From Candidatus Binatus sp. (lineage in GTDB: Bacteria > Desulfobacterota > Binatia > Binatales > Binataceae), in assembly GCF_030646925.1 (NCBI RefSeq), contig NZ_JAUSKL010000030.1:23254-87253 (forward strand): DNA of 64,000 nucleotides, in the 5' to 3' direction. Positions 35,469-43,686 of the stretch are shown here, piece by piece. Within the stretch, counting starts at the first letter, position 1, and each line of letters opens with the position of its first letter. The translations under genes and the position numbers were made by a program. The notes below the pieces were generated by a model. The model did no database searches. It saw nothing but the letters and a program-made list of their open reading frames with translations, and had not been told where the DNA came from.

Positions 35469-35702
35469 ATGTTGAAAGCAGTCACGATGAAAGAAATCGA
35501 GCGCATCTTCGAAGTGATTGATCCGATGGGAATTTCGCGCGAGGCGGTCGTGATTCCGCTTCGCACCGAGCATCCGGGGCGCATATCGATCATGAAGGAC
35601 GGCAAGCTCGAAATAGTCGTCGAGCGCGAAGGCGATTTCGACGAATGGGTGCGCGGACTCGGCGCGCGGATTCAGGAATTGATGAAGCCGGAGGATGACT
35701 AA
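35469..35702 (+). CDS. Hypothetical protein (77 aa) before amidohydrolase
   Basis: A short acidic protein, MLKAVTMKEIERIFEVIDPM at the start, continuing ISREAVVIPLRTEHPGRISIM and ending WVRGLGARIQELMKPEDD. No family recognised. It abuts the amidohydrolase gene with no gap, so they are probably co-transcribed. An ATG at codon 7 is an alternative start. Confidence 0.6.
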   Translation: MLKAVTMKEIERIFEVIDPMGISREAVVIPLRTEHPGRISIMKDGKLEIVVEREGDFDEWVRGLGARIQELMKPEDD

Positions 35703-36866
35703 GTGGTTATTCACGAAGAAATTCAGCAATTGAAATTCACTGGCGCCGTCGATGCCGACGGACACATCCTCGAGGATGCGGGGCTTTGGGAGCGCTATCT
35801 CGAAGCGAAGTACAAGGATCGCGCGATCAGAATTCGCAACGACGCCAAGGGCTTCGAGTATCTGGAAATCGCGGGGCGGCCTTCCAAAATTTTCAACGGC
35901 GGCAAGCTCGGCGGTCTCTCCGCGATGGGCACCACGCGCGACGACGAATGGGGGAATCGGCCGACCTACGGCGGCATGGCGCCCTTCGGCGCGATGGATC
36001 CAAAGGAACGGCTCGCGCGAATCGAGGCGGAAGGTCTCGCCGCCGCGTTCCTTTATCCAACCCTCAGCCTGGTTTACGAAACCGAACTCGACGATGTCGA
36101 ACTCGCGCAGGCCTACACGCGCGCCTACAACCGGTACATCGTGGATTTCTGCGCCGATAGCGGCGGCAAGCTGATTCCGGTGGCGCATCTTTCTCTTGGC
36201 GATCCGGGCGCGGCGGCGCAGGAACTCGAGCGCGCGGTGAAGGCCGGATGCAAAGGCGGATGGGTCGCTCAATTCACGATGACGCGCAAACCGCACGCGC
36301 ATCCCGATCACGACGTGCTGTTCGCCAAGGCCGAGGAACTCGGCGTGCCGCTCGGGATTCATCCGTCGCTCGAGCCGAACTGGGCGCTGCCCGGCCGCTA
36401 CGATCGCCAGTACACGCGCGGTCAGTATTACTTCCTGAACGTGACCGCCGCCGACGCGATTCGCCACGCGTTCACCAGCTTCTTTCAGTACGGCGCCTTC
36501 GACAAATTTCCGCAGCTCAAGCTGGTGCTGCTCGAGGCGGGCGCCGGTTGGATTGCATACTGGCTCGATCGGCTCGACGCGGTGTACGGGAGTTTGATGG
36601 GCCGCACGGTGCCGCTCAAGGAGAAGCCGAGCTTTTACTTCAAGCGCAACTGCTGGATTTCGGCGGATCCCGACGAGCGCTCGCTGCCCGCGATGGTCGA
36701 GCTATGCGGCGCCGACAAGTTTTTCTGGGCGTCGGACTTTCCGCATCCCGATCACGTCGGCAATTACATCGAAGAGGTCGAGGAACTGGGGAGCAAGCTC
36801 GCACCCGACGCGCGCGCGAAAGTGCTGGGCGAGAACGTGATGAAGGTGTACGGCTGCGACCGTTGA
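35703..36866 (+). CDS. Amidohydrolase family 2 (ACMSD-like) metal-dependent hydrolase
   Basis: 387 residues. GTG start at 35703, set by GGAGG eight bases before it. Metal-site features: DADGHILE at the N-terminus, GIHPSLEP in the middle, and FFWASDFPHPDH with the catalytic Asp near the C-terminus. The family performs hydrolysis or decarboxylation of aromatic-breakdown products. Substrate unknown. It converges with gcvPB, only 21 bases apart. Confidence 0.85.
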   Translation: MVIHEEIQQLKFTGAVDADGHILEDAGLWERYLEAKYKDRAIRIRNDAKGFEYLEIAGRPSKIFNGGKLGGLSAMGTTRDDEWGNRPTYGGMAPFGAMDPKERLARIEAEGLAAAFLYPTLSLVYETELDDVELAQAYTRAYNRYIVDFCADSGGKLIPVAHLSLGDPGAAAQELERAVKAGCKGGWVAQFTMTRKPHAHPDHDVLFAKAEELGVPLGIHPSLEPNWALPGRYDRQYTRGQYYFLNVTAADAIRHAFTSFFQYGAFDKFPQLKLVLLEAGAGWIAYWLDRLDAVYGSLMGRTVPLKEKPSFYFKRNCWISADPDERSLPAMVELCGADKFFWASDFPHPDHVGNYIEEVEELGSKLAPDARAKVLGENVMKVYGCDR

Positions 36867-36887
36867 CCGCGGCGGCCAACGGAATCG

Positions 36888-38420
36888 TCACTCGCGCTTG
36901 GGCGTCCAGCGCAGGATCGGGCGGCGCGCGGCCTCGGCCTCGTCCACGCGCGAGACCGCGGTCGTCTGCGGCGCATTCTTCACGCTCGCGGGATCCTGCA
37001 ACGCCTCGTCGTAGATACGCTCCATCACACTGACGAAGTTGTCGAGAATCTCCTTGCTCTCGGTCTCGGTCGGCTCGATCATCAGCGCGCCCGGCACCAC
37101 CAGCGGAAAATAAATCGTCGGCGGATGGATGCCGAAATCGAGCAGCCGTTTCGCGATTTCGAGCGTGCTGACGTCTGCGCGCTTTTCGAGATCGTGCGAG
37201 AGCACGCATTCATGCATCGAGGGTTCCGCGGTCGCGCTCGGGAAATGTCCCTCGAGCCGCTTGCGGACGTAGTTCGCGCCGAGAATCGCGAGCCGGCTCG
37301 TCATCGCGAGTCCGTCGCCGCCGAGCGCCAGGATGTACGCATACGCGCGCACGATCATGCCGAAGTTGTTGTGGAACGATCGGAGCCGTCCGATCGAATC
37401 GGGCCGCTCGGTATCGAACTGATAGCCGCTCGCCGTCTGCTTGATTCGCGGCATCGGCAGGAACGGCTCGAGATGCTGTTTCACCGCGACGGGTCCCGCG
37501 CCGGGACCGCCGCCGCCATGCGGCGTCGAGAACGTCTTGTGCAGGTTGAGCTGCACGAGATCGGCGCCCATGTGTCCGGGCTTGGCGACGCCCAGCAGCG
37601 CATTCATGTTGGCGCCGTCGAGATAGAGCATCGCGCCGCGCTCATGCAGCGCGGCGGCGATTTCCTGGATCTGCGGCTCGAAGATTCCGAGCGTGTTCGG
37701 ATTGGTGACCATCATCGCGGCGACGTCGTCGCTCAGCAGGCGCCGCACTTCGGCCGCCTCGAGATAGCCGCGCGAACTCGACTTCGCCACCACCACTTCG
37801 AATCCCGCAAGCGTGCAACTGGCCGGATTCGTCCCGTGCGCAGTGTCCGGAATGATCACCTTGTGCCGAGTCTCGCCGCGCTTCCGATGGTACGCGCGAA
37901 TCAGCAGCAGGCCGGTCAGCTCACCCTGCGCGCCAGCCGCGGGATGCAACGAGACGGCATCCATGCCGGTGATCTCCGCGAGCGCCGCTTCCATCCGCGC
38001 GATCAGTTCGAGCGCGCCCTGCGCCAGATGGGCCGGCGTCGCTGGATGGAGTCCCGCAAATCCCGGCAGCGACGCCATCTCGTCGTTGAGCAGCGGGTTG
38101 TATTTCATCGTGCACGAGCCGAGCGGATAGAACTGGATCGCCTGCGCGAAGTTGAGTTGCGAGAGGCGCAGGAAATGACGCAGCACCTGCGGCTCGCTGA
38201 GTTCGGGGAATCCGTCGAGTTGCTGGCGGCAAAGTTCCGCGCCCAGGATGTCTGCGCCGCGGCGAGCGCCCAAGGCCTTCGGCGATACGTCGGCGCCGCG
38301 GCGTCCTTCCGACGACAGTTCGAAGATCAACGGCACGCCGGCGGTCGGTTCGAGGCCGGTCGCGGCCGGCGCTTTTTCGATCGGCGCGATTTTGCTGATT
38401 CTGCCCGCGCTCGCCATCAC
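36888..38420 (-). CDS. gcvPB: Glycine dehydrogenase (decarboxylating) subunit 2
   Basis: 510 residues; the C-terminal half of P-protein in organisms with the split form. PLP attaches to Lys295 in LNLHKTFSTPHGGGGPGAG; FYPLGSCTMKYNP and IPDTAHGTNPAS are also family signatures. With gcvPA it decarboxylates glycine and passes the aminomethyl group to lipoylated GcvH. The start overlaps the gcvPA stop by four bases. Confidence 0.96.
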   Translation of the reverse strand: MMASAGRISKIAPIEKAPAATGLEPTAGVPLIFELSSEGRRGADVSPKALGARRGADILGAELCRQQLDGFPELSEPQVLRHFLRLSQLNFAQAIQFYPLGSCTMKYNPLLNDEMASLPGFAGLHPATPAHLAQGALELIARMEAALAEITGMDAVSLHPAAGAQGELTGLLLIRAYHRKRGETRHKVIIPDTAHGTNPASCTLAGFEVVVAKSSSRGYLEAAEVRRLLSDDVAAMMVTNPNTLGIFEPQIQEIAAALHERGAMLYLDGANMNALLGVAKPGHMGADLVQLNLHKTFSTPHGGGGPGAGPVAVKQHLEPFLPMPRIKQTASGYQFDTERPDSIGRLRSFHNNFGMIVRAYAYILALGGDGLAMTSRLAILGANYVRKRLEGHFPSATAEPSMHECVLSHDLEKRADVSTLEIAKRLLDFGIHPPTIYFPLVVPGALMIEPTETESKEILDNFVSVMERIYDEALQDPASVKNAPQTTAVSRVDEAEAARRPILRWTPKRE

Positions 38421-39766
38421 CGCACCTCCGCGATTGCCGCTGCGAGCGAGCTGAATTCGCCTGTGTGATTCATCTCGGTGACCGCGATCAGTAGCGCGTC
38501 GGAAAGCTCGGGATAGTCGATGCCCAATGCCAGCCCTGCGAGGATTTTTTTCTTTTCCGCCTGTTCGATCGCCGCCGTGGGCCCCGCGACCTTCGCCGTG
38601 AACTCATTGAAGAACGGACCCGTGAAGCGCCGCTCGATACCCGCCGCGAGCAACACGTCGGCCGCCTGATGCGCCAGTTCGACGTTGCGCTCGGCCAAAT
38701 CGCGCAGCCCCTGCTTGCCCATCAGCGAGAGGTAAACCGTTACCGCCAGCGCGCACAGCGAATGGTTGGTGCAGATGTTCGAGGTCGCGCGCTCGCGCCG
38801 GATATGCTGCTCGCGCGTCGCGAGCGTCAAGGTGAATGCGCGCCGCCCGTCGCGATCGTGGGTCTGGCCGATCAACCGCCCCGGCATCTGGCGCAGATGG
38901 GTCATCCGCGCCGCGAGAAATCCCACGCCCGGTCCGCCGTATTGCAGCGGCAATCCGATACTCTGGCCCTCGCCGACGGCGATATCGACGCCGAGTTCGC
39001 CCGGCGCTCGCAGCAATCCGAGCGCGAGCGGTTCGGTGGTCACGGAAATCGCGAGCGCGCCCACGCGATGCGTCGTATCGACGATCGTTTTCAGCGGCTC
39101 GATCACGCCGAACGCGTTCGGATAGCCCGTAACGGTGCACAGCAGACGATCGTTCGCGACGCGCTCGAGTTCAGCCGCGCTGGTCATTCCCGATTTGTCG
39201 TCGAACGGCGCCTCGACGATTTCGAGGCCACCGAGCGCGCTCAGATAAGTGCGGATCGTCGCGCGATACTCGGGCCACAGCGCGCGCGAGAGGGCGACGA
39301 CTGGCCGCTTCGGCATCAGGCGCCGGCACATCAGCACCGCTTCTGCCGCCGCCGACGCGCCGTCGTACATGCTTGCGTTGGCGACTTCCATCGAGGTGAG
39401 TTGCGTGATCAGCGTCTGAAATTCGAAGATCGCCTGCGTGGTGCCCTGGCTCGCCTCGGCCTGGTAGGGCGTGTAGCTCGTCGCAAATTCCGCGCGCGCG
39501 GTCACGGCGCGCACCGCGGCCGGCACGTAATGGCGATAGTAGCCGCCGCCGAGAAAACTCGTGAAGCCGCTGGCGCCCTGATTGAGCGCGGCCAGCGCGC
39601 CGAGTTCGCTCGCGACTTCGTATTCGGTGCGTCCCGGCGCGAGATCGATTCTGGCGCTCGCGCGCAGGTTCGCCGGCAGATGCGCGATCAAATCCTCAAG
39701 ACTCTTCGCGCCGATCGTGTCGAGCATCGAGGCGATATCCGCCTCGGTATGTGGCATGAATCTCAT
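38417..39766 (-). CDS. gcvPA: Glycine dehydrogenase (decarboxylating) subunit 1
   Basis: 449 residues; the N-terminal half of split P-protein. Begins MRFMPHTEADIASMLDTIG, and shows FLGGGYYRHYVPAAVRAV, TSYTPYQAEASQGTTQAIFEFQT and YDGASAAAEAVLM, all standard. Located 40 bases downstream of gcvT and overlapped with gcvPB. No gcvH lies between, where many bacteria have it. Confidence 0.95.
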   Translation of the reverse strand: MRFMPHTEADIASMLDTIGAKSLEDLIAHLPANLRASARIDLAPGRTEYEVASELGALAALNQGASGFTSFLGGGYYRHYVPAAVRAVTARAEFATSYTPYQAEASQGTTQAIFEFQTLITQLTSMEVANASMYDGASAAAEAVLMCRRLMPKRPVVALSRALWPEYRATIRTYLSALGGLEIVEAPFDDKSGMTSAAELERVANDRLLCTVTGYPNAFGVIEPLKTIVDTTHRVGALAISVTTEPLALGLLRAPGELGVDIAVGEGQSIGLPLQYGGPGVGFLAARMTHLRQMPGRLIGQTHDRDGRRAFTLTLATREQHIRRERATSNICTNHSLCALAVTVYLSLMGKQGLRDLAERNVELAHQAADVLLAAGIERRFTGPFFNEFTAKVAGPTAAIEQAEKKKILAGLALGIDYPELSDALLIAVTEMNHTGEFSSLAAAIAEVR

Positions 39767-39806
39767 CGGTAGTGGAGGTTCCCCCGTTTGAACTTCGACG
39801 ATTCAA

Positions 39807-40937
39807 TCATATGGCCGACCTTGTCGCACCTGTCGCCGCGCGCCGATAGAACGGCCTCGCGACCACCTTCGCCGGCACCTTGCGACCGCGGATTTCAACT
39901 TCGAGCGCGCTGCCCGCTTTATCCGAGATCGCGGCGTCGTCGCCGGTGAGATAGCCCATCGCGACCGGCCGCTCGAGCGAAGGCGCGAAAGTCCCGCTGG
40001 TAACGATTCCGGCGCGCCGGCCGTCGCGAAGTATCGGATAACCCTGGCGCGCGACGTTCTTCCCGTCGTCGGTCATAAGTCCCGCGAGTCTTTTCTTGAG
40101 CCCGAGTTGCCGCTGCGCGCTCAGCGCCGGCTCGCCGATAAACGGACGCCCAAGCTTCACGAAGATGCCGAGGCCCGCTTCGAGCGGCGAGGTCTCGCGA
40201 TCGAGTTCGTGGCCATAGAGCGGGAGCCCGGCCTCGAGCCGCAGCGTATCGCGCGCGCCGAGCCCGATAGGCTTGATTCCGTCGGGCGCGCCCGCTTCGA
40301 AGATCGCCTCGAAGAGATGCTCGGCGCGCGAATTTTCGACGAACAGCTCGACGCCATCTTCGCCGGTATAGCCGGTGCGCGCGACGATACAAGCGACGCC
40401 CGCGACTTTGCCGATAGCAACGCCGAACCGCGCGATCTCCGCTACCGGGAATTCCGCGACTTTTGCGACGATCTCAATCGCGCGCGGCCCCTGCACGGCG
40501 ACCAGAGCGCTCGCGTCGCTGACATCCTCGAAATCCGCCAAGCCGGCATTCAACTCGACGATCCATTCGCGGTCCACGTCGATATTCGACGCGTTGACGC
40601 ACAGCATATAGCGCTGGGGACCGAGCCGGTACACGATCAGGTCGTCGATCGTGCCGCCGTCCTCCGTGCACATGACAGTGTACTGCGCCTGACCCTCCTT
40701 CAGCTTCGAGGCGGAGTTGGTGAACGTCCCCTCGAGCAGGGCGAGCGCGTTCGGGCCGCGGACTTCAAACTCGCCCATGTGGCTAAGATCGAAAATTCCG
40801 GCCGCGTTGCGGACCGCGCGATGCTCCTCGATTATCCCGCTGTAGCTCACGGGCATCTCGAAACCGCCAAACTCGGTCATCTTCGCGCGGAGCTTTCGAT
40901 GAATGTCGAATAAGATAGTGCGCTTAGGCTCATTCAT
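39807..40937 (-). CDS. gcvT: Glycine cleavage system aminomethyltransferase
   Basis: 376 residues from ATG at 40937 (an upstream ATG gives an atypical N-terminus). T-protein transfers the methylene group from GcvH to tetrahydrofolate, releasing ammonia. Signatures: FGGFEMPVSYSGIIEEHRAVR, IFDLSHMGEFEVRGP with the catalytic Asp region, TGYTGEDGVELFV and RDTLRLEAGLPLYGHEL. Divergent from folD, which uses its product. Confidence 0.94.
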   Translation of the reverse strand: MNEPKRTILFDIHRKLRAKMTEFGGFEMPVSYSGIIEEHRAVRNAAGIFDLSHMGEFEVRGPNALALLEGTFTNSASKLKEGQAQYTVMCTEDGGTIDDLIVYRLGPQRYMLCVNASNIDVDREWIVELNAGLADFEDVSDASALVAVQGPRAIEIVAKVAEFPVAEIARFGVAIGKVAGVACIVARTGYTGEDGVELFVENSRAEHLFEAIFEAGAPDGIKPIGLGARDTLRLEAGLPLYGHELDRETSPLEAGLGIFVKLGRPFIGEPALSAQRQLGLKKRLAGLMTDDGKNVARQGYPILRDGRRAGIVTSGTFAPSLERPVAMGYLTGDDAAISDKAGSALEVEIRGRKVPAKVVARPFYRRAATGATRSAI

Positions 40938-41026
40938 CAGCGCCGAAATGCTAACAGACAACGCGCCGCGAGACGAGCCAACATCGAATCGGATGCCCAC
41001 ATTTCAGGGCGCCCTATCCACAACGC

Positions 41027-41053
41027 TTGTCCGAACTCGAGCCGTGCTATATT
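41027..41053 (+). promoter_or_regulatory. Possible folD promoter
   Basis: TTGTCC at 41027-41032 and TATATT at 41048-41053 with a 15-base spacer, 14 bases before the folD start. The -10 box is good, the spacer is short. Confidence 0.3.
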
Positions 41054-41067
41054 TGAGGACGGTAACT

Positions 41068-41976
41068 ATGCCTGCGATTATCATGGACGGGCGCGCCGTC
41101 AGGGCGATGCTGCTCCCCGAATTGCGCCGCAATGTCGAGGAAATCAAGGAAAAGTACGGCCGCGTGCCGTGCCTGGCGGCGATTCTCGTCGGCGACGACC
41201 CGGCCTCGCGCCAATACGTGAAAAATAAGCAGCGCACGACCGAGGAACTCGGATGCGAGAGCCGGACGATCCGCCTGTCCGCCGCCGAGGGCACCACGCC
41301 GACCCTGTTGAAAGTTATCGCAGGACTCAACGCCGACCCGTCGGTCAATGCGATCCTGCTCCAGTTGCCGGTGCCCGACGGCGTCGATCAATTCGCGCTA
41401 TTCGACGCGATCGACCCCCTGAAAGACCTCGACGCGGTGGGCTCGTCGAGCGTCGGCGGCTTTTACCGCGGTCGATGGGGCCGCTTTATTCCATGCACGC
41501 CGCGCGGAGTCCTGACCCTGCTCGATTACTACAAAGTGCCGGTCGGGGGCGCGCGCGCCGTCGTGATTGGCCGCAGTGATATCGCGGGCAAGCCGATGGC
41601 GGTGATCCTCGGCGGGCGGATGTGCAATGCGACCGTGACGTGGTGTCATCGCAAGACCCGCGATCTGCCGGCGGTTTGCCGCGAGGCGGACATCCTGATT
41701 CCGTGCGTCGGCGCGGAAATCCCCGGCGGCGGTCCGTATTTTATCACCGCGGACATGGTGAAGCCGGGCGCGTGCGTGATCGACGTCGGGTTCAGGCGTA
41801 TCGGCCCCGGTAAATTTGCGGGCGACGTCGATTTCGAGGCGGTCAAGGAAGTCGCCGGCTGGATCACGCTGAATCCCGGCGGTACTGGGCCGATGACGGT
41901 AGTCGCGCTGATGCAAAATCTCCTCGACGCCACTCGCTACCAGCTCGGCCTCGACCGCCTAAAGTACTCGATCTGA
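41068..41976 (+). CDS. folD: Bifunctional methylenetetrahydrofolate dehydrogenase/cyclohydrolase
   Basis: 302 residues from the ATG at 41068. The catalytic Lys is in SRQYVKNKQRTTEELG; LLQLPVPDGVD and RAVVIGRSDIAGKPMA (NADP site) match the family, as does LNPGGTGPMTV. The usual DVDGFH segment reads DLDAVGSSSVGGFY, with a few extra residues, a diverged form. Converts methylene-THF to formyl-THF. Its position back-to-back with gcvT links glycine cleavage to one-carbon supply. Confidence 0.92.
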   Translation: MPAIIMDGRAVRAMLLPELRRNVEEIKEKYGRVPCLAAILVGDDPASRQYVKNKQRTTEELGCESRTIRLSAAEGTTPTLLKVIAGLNADPSVNAILLQLPVPDGVDQFALFDAIDPLKDLDAVGSSSVGGFYRGRWGRFIPCTPRGVLTLLDYYKVPVGGARAVVIGRSDIAGKPMAVILGGRMCNATVTWCHRKTRDLPAVCREADILIPCVGAEIPGGGPYFITADMVKPGACVIDVGFRRIGPGKFAGDVDFEAVKEVAGWITLNPGGTGPMTVVALMQNLLDATRYQLGLDRLKYSI

Positions 41977-42195
41977 CCCGACAGCGCCCGCTACTTTGTC
42001 CCGCCGGACGACGCTTGTGACTTTGAATGACCCGTGCGATGGCAGCCTGGACATTCTATCAGCTATGGTCTACTGCGCGATTCAGTGCAGGTTTCGTCGG
42101 CTTTACCAAGCTGCGCGGCCTTCGGCTCAGAACGACTTCGGTGGTGAAATCGATGATCGACCAAATCTTCACAAACTCTGAGCAGAGGCCGCTTG

Positions 42196-42258
42196 CGGCC
42201 GTTTCACTGTGGCACAGGCTTTAGCCTGTGGAGTTTCTGACGAACAGCCACAGGTAAT
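42196..42258. repeat. Dispersed repeat family A, copy 3
   Basis: cggccgtttcactgtggcac followed by the core aggctttagcct and tggagtttctgacgaacag. Closest match is copy 1 for the left flank and copy 2 for the right flank. Confidence 0.75.
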
Positions 42259-42462
42259 CATCGGGCCCTCGGCCGCGTGCGCCGCCGAGCAGTCGAAGGA
42301 TCCTGGAGCGACTACAGCGAAGCAAAAGATCCGGGATTCTTCGGCTGCGCAGCCATCGCCTCAGAATGACAAAAATCGCCGTTACTAAAAATTCACAGAC
42401 TCTCAGGATGACGGGGGGCAGACTCCTCAGAATGACGGAAGGGCGAGATCACTCACTTGCTA

Positions 42463-42500
42463 TAAGTTCATCGACCTTCAGTAAGTTCATCGACCTTCAG
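42463..42500. repeat. Two direct copies of a 19-bp unit
   Basis: taagttcatcgaccttcag occurs at 42463-42481 and again at 42482-42500 without change. Confidence 0.85.
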
Positions 42501-42533
42501 AATGAGCGACGGGCGCGGGTCGATGGAGATACG

Positions 42534-42562
42534 AAAAGGCCTGCGAGCACATCTCGCAGGCC
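42534..42562 (-). terminator. Rho-independent terminator, probably for korAB
   Basis: On the minus strand a perfect 10-base stem (ggcctgcgag / ctcgcaggcc, 5-base loop) is followed directly by TTTT. It lies 120 bases past the korB stop. Confidence 0.65.
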
Positions 42563-42683
42563 TTCCGTTACGTCTTTGGATCAGGAGGGGCGCTGCACCC
42601 TCACCCTCTCCCGCAAACAAGCGGGCGAGGGAATCAAGCAAGGAGCGGGCGCGGGAGTCGAGCAACGGGAGAGCGACGCATCC

Positions 42684-43682
42684 TCAATTCACCGTCCAGG
42701 TGTCGCCCTTGCCGAGCAGCGTCCTCAAATCGCCGGCGCCCTGCTTGGCCTTCGCGTCCACGAGCTGCTTGTTCACCGCGCCGTCGTAGGTCGGGCGCGC
42801 GACTGCAAAGAAAACTCCGACCGGCGTCGGCAGCGGCGCCTCGAAGTTCCCGAGCATGAATGCGAGCGACAGATTGGTCTCGTCGTGCACGACCAGGTCA
42901 CTCTCGCTGACGCCGTTGCCGAGATGCACCGCCTCGGGACGCATCCCGTTCATCCTGATTCCCATGTCGCGATTCTTGCCGAAGATGAGCGGCTTGCCGT
43001 GCTCGAGCACCAACTGATGCTCAGCCTTGATCGCCTTGTCGCTCACGTCGTTGAACGCGCCGTCATTGAAGATGTTGCAGTTCTGCAGGATCTCGAGAAA
43101 CGACGCGCCGCGATGCGCATGCGCCCGCTTCAGCATCTCACCGAGATGCTTCTGCTCGACGTCGATGGTGCGCGCGACAAAAGTCGCGTGCGTGCCGAGC
43201 GCCACGGTGATCGGATTGAACGGAAAATCCACCGAGCCGGCCGGCGTCGATTTCGTCACCTTGCCGACTTCGGAGGTCGGCGAGTACTGGCCCTTGGTGA
43301 GCCCGTAGATGCGATTGTTGAAGAGCAGGATTTTCAGATCGACGTTGCGCCGCAGTACGTGAATGAGATGATTGCCGCCGATCGAGAGCCCGTCGCCGTC
43401 GCCGGTTACGACCCACACGTCGAGGTCCGGCCGCGAAATCTTGAGCCCGGTGGCGAAGGCCGGCGCGCGTCCGTGAATCGTATGGAAGCCGTAGGTATTC
43501 ATGTAATACGGAAAGCGGCTCGAGCATCCGATGCCCGAAATGAAGACGGTATTTTCCGGCGGGATGCCGAATTCCGGCATCGTCTTTTGCACCGCGGCCA
43601 GGATTGCGTAATCGCCGCATCCGGGGCACCAGCGCACTTCCTGGTCGGTGACGAAATCCTTGCGAGTCAAAGCGGTAGCCAT
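42684..43682 (-). CDS. korB: 2-oxoglutarate:ferredoxin oxidoreductase subunit beta
   Basis: 332 residues. The thiamine-diphosphate-binding subunit of a 2-oxoacid:ferredoxin oxidoreductase. Seen: WCPGCGDYAILAAVQK (cluster ligands Cys19, Cys22), GIGCSSRFPYYM, and the ThDP motif VVTGDGDGLSIGGNHLIH with NNRIYGLTKGQYSPTSEVGK. These match the 2-oxoglutarate type. Four bases downstream of korA. The electron acceptor is ferredoxin. Confidence 0.93.
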   Translation of the reverse strand: MATALTRKDFVTDQEVRWCPGCGDYAILAAVQKTMPEFGIPPENTVFISGIGCSSRFPYYMNTYGFHTIHGRAPAFATGLKISRPDLDVWVVTGDGDGLSIGGNHLIHVLRRNVDLKILLFNNRIYGLTKGQYSPTSEVGKVTKSTPAGSVDFPFNPITVALGTHATFVARTIDVEQKHLGEMLKRAHAHRGASFLEILQNCNIFNDGAFNDVSDKAIKAEHQLVLEHGKPLIFGKNRDMGIRMNGMRPEAVHLGNGVSESDLVVHDETNLSLAFMLGNFEAPLPTPVGVFFAVARPTYDGAVNKQLVDAKAKQGAGDLRTLLGKGDTWTVN

Positions 43683-43686
43683 TCGA

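Larger units (their letters stand above)
41977..42683. other. Long intergenic region with repeats and the korAB terminator
   Basis: 707 bases without a supported gene. Holds family A copy 3 (42196-42258), fragments such as cctcagaatgac repeated several times (42360-42440), a 19-bp direct repeat (42463-42500), a strong hairpin (42538-42562) and a family C block (42594-42632). Confidence 0.7.

Noticed and set aside
40938..41067. Glycine riboswitch before gcvT
   Set aside because: The 130-base gap lacks the conserved riboswitch cores on either strand.
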